From the NCBI GenBank assembly GCA_021804195.1, contig JAJZKJ010000195.1, positions 1 through 5,342 on the forward strand: 5,342 nucleotides of DNA. Reading direction: 5' to 3'. Under the pieces are notes generated by a model that worked only from the letters and a program-made list of their open reading frames with translations, had not been told where the DNA came from and did not search any database. Origin of the DNA: Acidobacteriota bacterium (lineage in GTDB: Bacteria > Planctomycetota > Phycisphaerae > WQYP01 > JAJZKJ01). The position numbers were made by a program, and so were the translations under genes. Shown here piece by piece: positions 4,722 through 5,342 of the stretch; within the stretch, counting starts at the first letter, position 1, and each line of letters starts with the position of its first letter.

Positions 4722-5342
4722 TATCCGGGGTTAACCGGTGAGCCTGCTCAGCGCGTCACCAATTCCTACAACGGCTTGGGCCAATTGACGCAGCAGTACC
4801 AGGCCGTCTCCGGCGCGGTGGACACCAGCACCACACCTTCGGTACAATACACGTACAGTGATCCAAGTATCGGGAGCCTGCTGATAGGCATGGTGTACCC
4901 CAATGGCCGCACGATTAATTATAATTATGGCGATACCAAATACCCAAGCGGGACCGTGCTTATGAGCAATTCCAACGCCATGCTTGACAACGCCATCGGC
5001 CGGCTCGACGTCATCTCCGACGGGGCCAACTCCGGCGACCCCGGCCAAATCCTTGAACAATACAGCTATCTCGGCCTGTCCACCATCGTGGCCCGCAACC
5101 ATCCGCAAACCGGGATCGACTTGACCTATATCGGCGCGGCGGGTTCCATCGGCGCCGGCGGCGATCAGTATGTCGGCCTCGATCAGTTTGGCAGAGTGGT
5201 CAACCAGAACTGGGTCAACTCCGCAACGGGCGCATCCGCCGACAATTTCACCTACACCTATGACGCCAACTCCAACGTCACGGCCAGGAACAACGTGTTG
5301 GATTCGGCCTACTCGCAAACCTTCACCTATGATCCGTTAAAC
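4710..5342 (+). CDS. RHS/YD-repeat protein, 5'-disrupted and 3'-partial
   Basis: RHS/YD-repeat proteins are very large, usually secreted or surface beta-cage shells, often toxin carriers or adhesins. The frame is open from after a TGA at 4605-4607 to the window end. The earliest candidate start in it is the GTG at 4710, which gives 211 visible codons. Recognisable segments are VTNSYNGLGQLTQQYQAVSG, VQYTYSDP, MVYPNGRTINYNYGD, AIGRLDVISD, LEQYSYLGLSTIVARNHPQT, GIDLTYIG, DQYVGLDQFGRVVNQNW, and two YD motifs, FTYTYDANSNVTARNN and FTYDPLN, at the right edge. This wording matches RHS proteins I know from planctomycetes. There is no signal peptide, no N-terminal repeat domain and no ribosome binding site, so the visible 5' end is probably not the natural one. 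A -1 frame change between 4657 and 4710 would join it to the ATG at 4531. The C-terminal tip is outside the window. It may be an orphan fragment or a rearranged gene. Confidence 0.8.
   Translation, partial: MNGYYPGLTGEPAQRVTNSYNGLGQLTQQYQAVSGAVDTSTTPSVQYTYSDPSIGSLLIGMVYPNGRTINYNYGDTKYPSGTVLMSNSNAMLDNAIGRLDVISDGANSGDPGQILEQYSYLGLSTIVARNHPQTGIDLTYIGAAGSIGAGGDQYVGLDQFGRVVNQNWVNSATGASADNFTYTYDANSNVTARNNVLDSAYSQTFTYDPLN
4716..4821 (+). repeat. Direct repeat, copy 2
   Basis: This is the second copy of the segment at 4582-4687: 74 of the first 75 bases are identical, with weaker similarity over the next 31. It lies in the long RHS frame. The copies are separated by 28 bp (4688-4715), and most of the last part of that spacer belongs to a 21-bp sequence also found at 1696-1716. 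Confidence 0.95.

Noticed and set aside
4731..5318. Minus-strand frame of 195 codons opposite the RHS region
   Set aside because: The plus strand encodes clear RHS/YD motifs; the reverse frame reflects their codon bias.

Overview
The window looks like a piece of a GC-rich Planctomycetota-type chromosome, possibly of the Phycisphaerae kind. This is inferred from three things. A DksA-like protein keeps only half of its zinc finger. The RHS segment has the wording (VTNSYNGLGQLT, YPNGR, YLGL, HPQTG, LTYIG, GLDQFGRVVNQNW) that I know from large planctomycete YD-repeat proteins. Ribosome binding sites are weak or absent for most genes. No 16S or other taxonomic marker is present, so the assignment is tentative.

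Minus-strand block (2530 down to 1). A promoter at about 2502-2530 drives a DksA/TraR-family protein (1788-2411). A small ORF of uncertain reality (1510-1791) overlaps the dksA stop by an ATGA. Then come signal peptidase II, lspA (755-1390), and the first 238 codons of a nucleotide-sugar dehydrogenase (715 down to the window edge). All read leftward and could be one transcription unit, although a hairpin and a -10-like hexamer just upstream of lspA suggest a possible second start.

Plus-strand block (2568 to 4516). A divergent promoter with a perfect TATAAT starts a compact three-gene unit. It encodes a DUF2752 membrane protein (2621-3106), then two consecutive predicted lipoproteins (3118-3798 and 3791-4516). 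The lipoproteins resemble one another over most of their soluble parts and so look like an ancient tandem duplication. Spacing is 11 bp and then an 8-bp overlap. I do not recognise a family for the lipoprotein pair. This is the most plausible undescribed system in the window: a DUF2752 protein with two paralogous lipoproteins. It stands opposite lspA, whose product would process such lipoproteins.

Right end (4531-5342). Only 14 bp after the second lipoprotein there is RHS/YD-repeat coding sequence with no recognisable N-terminus. A segment of about 106 bp is present twice, 134 bp apart and in different reading frames, so the beginning of this RHS gene is broken or rearranged. The long frame stays open to the window edge. 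No tRNA, rRNA, CRISPR array, insertion sequence or convincing intrinsic terminator was seen.
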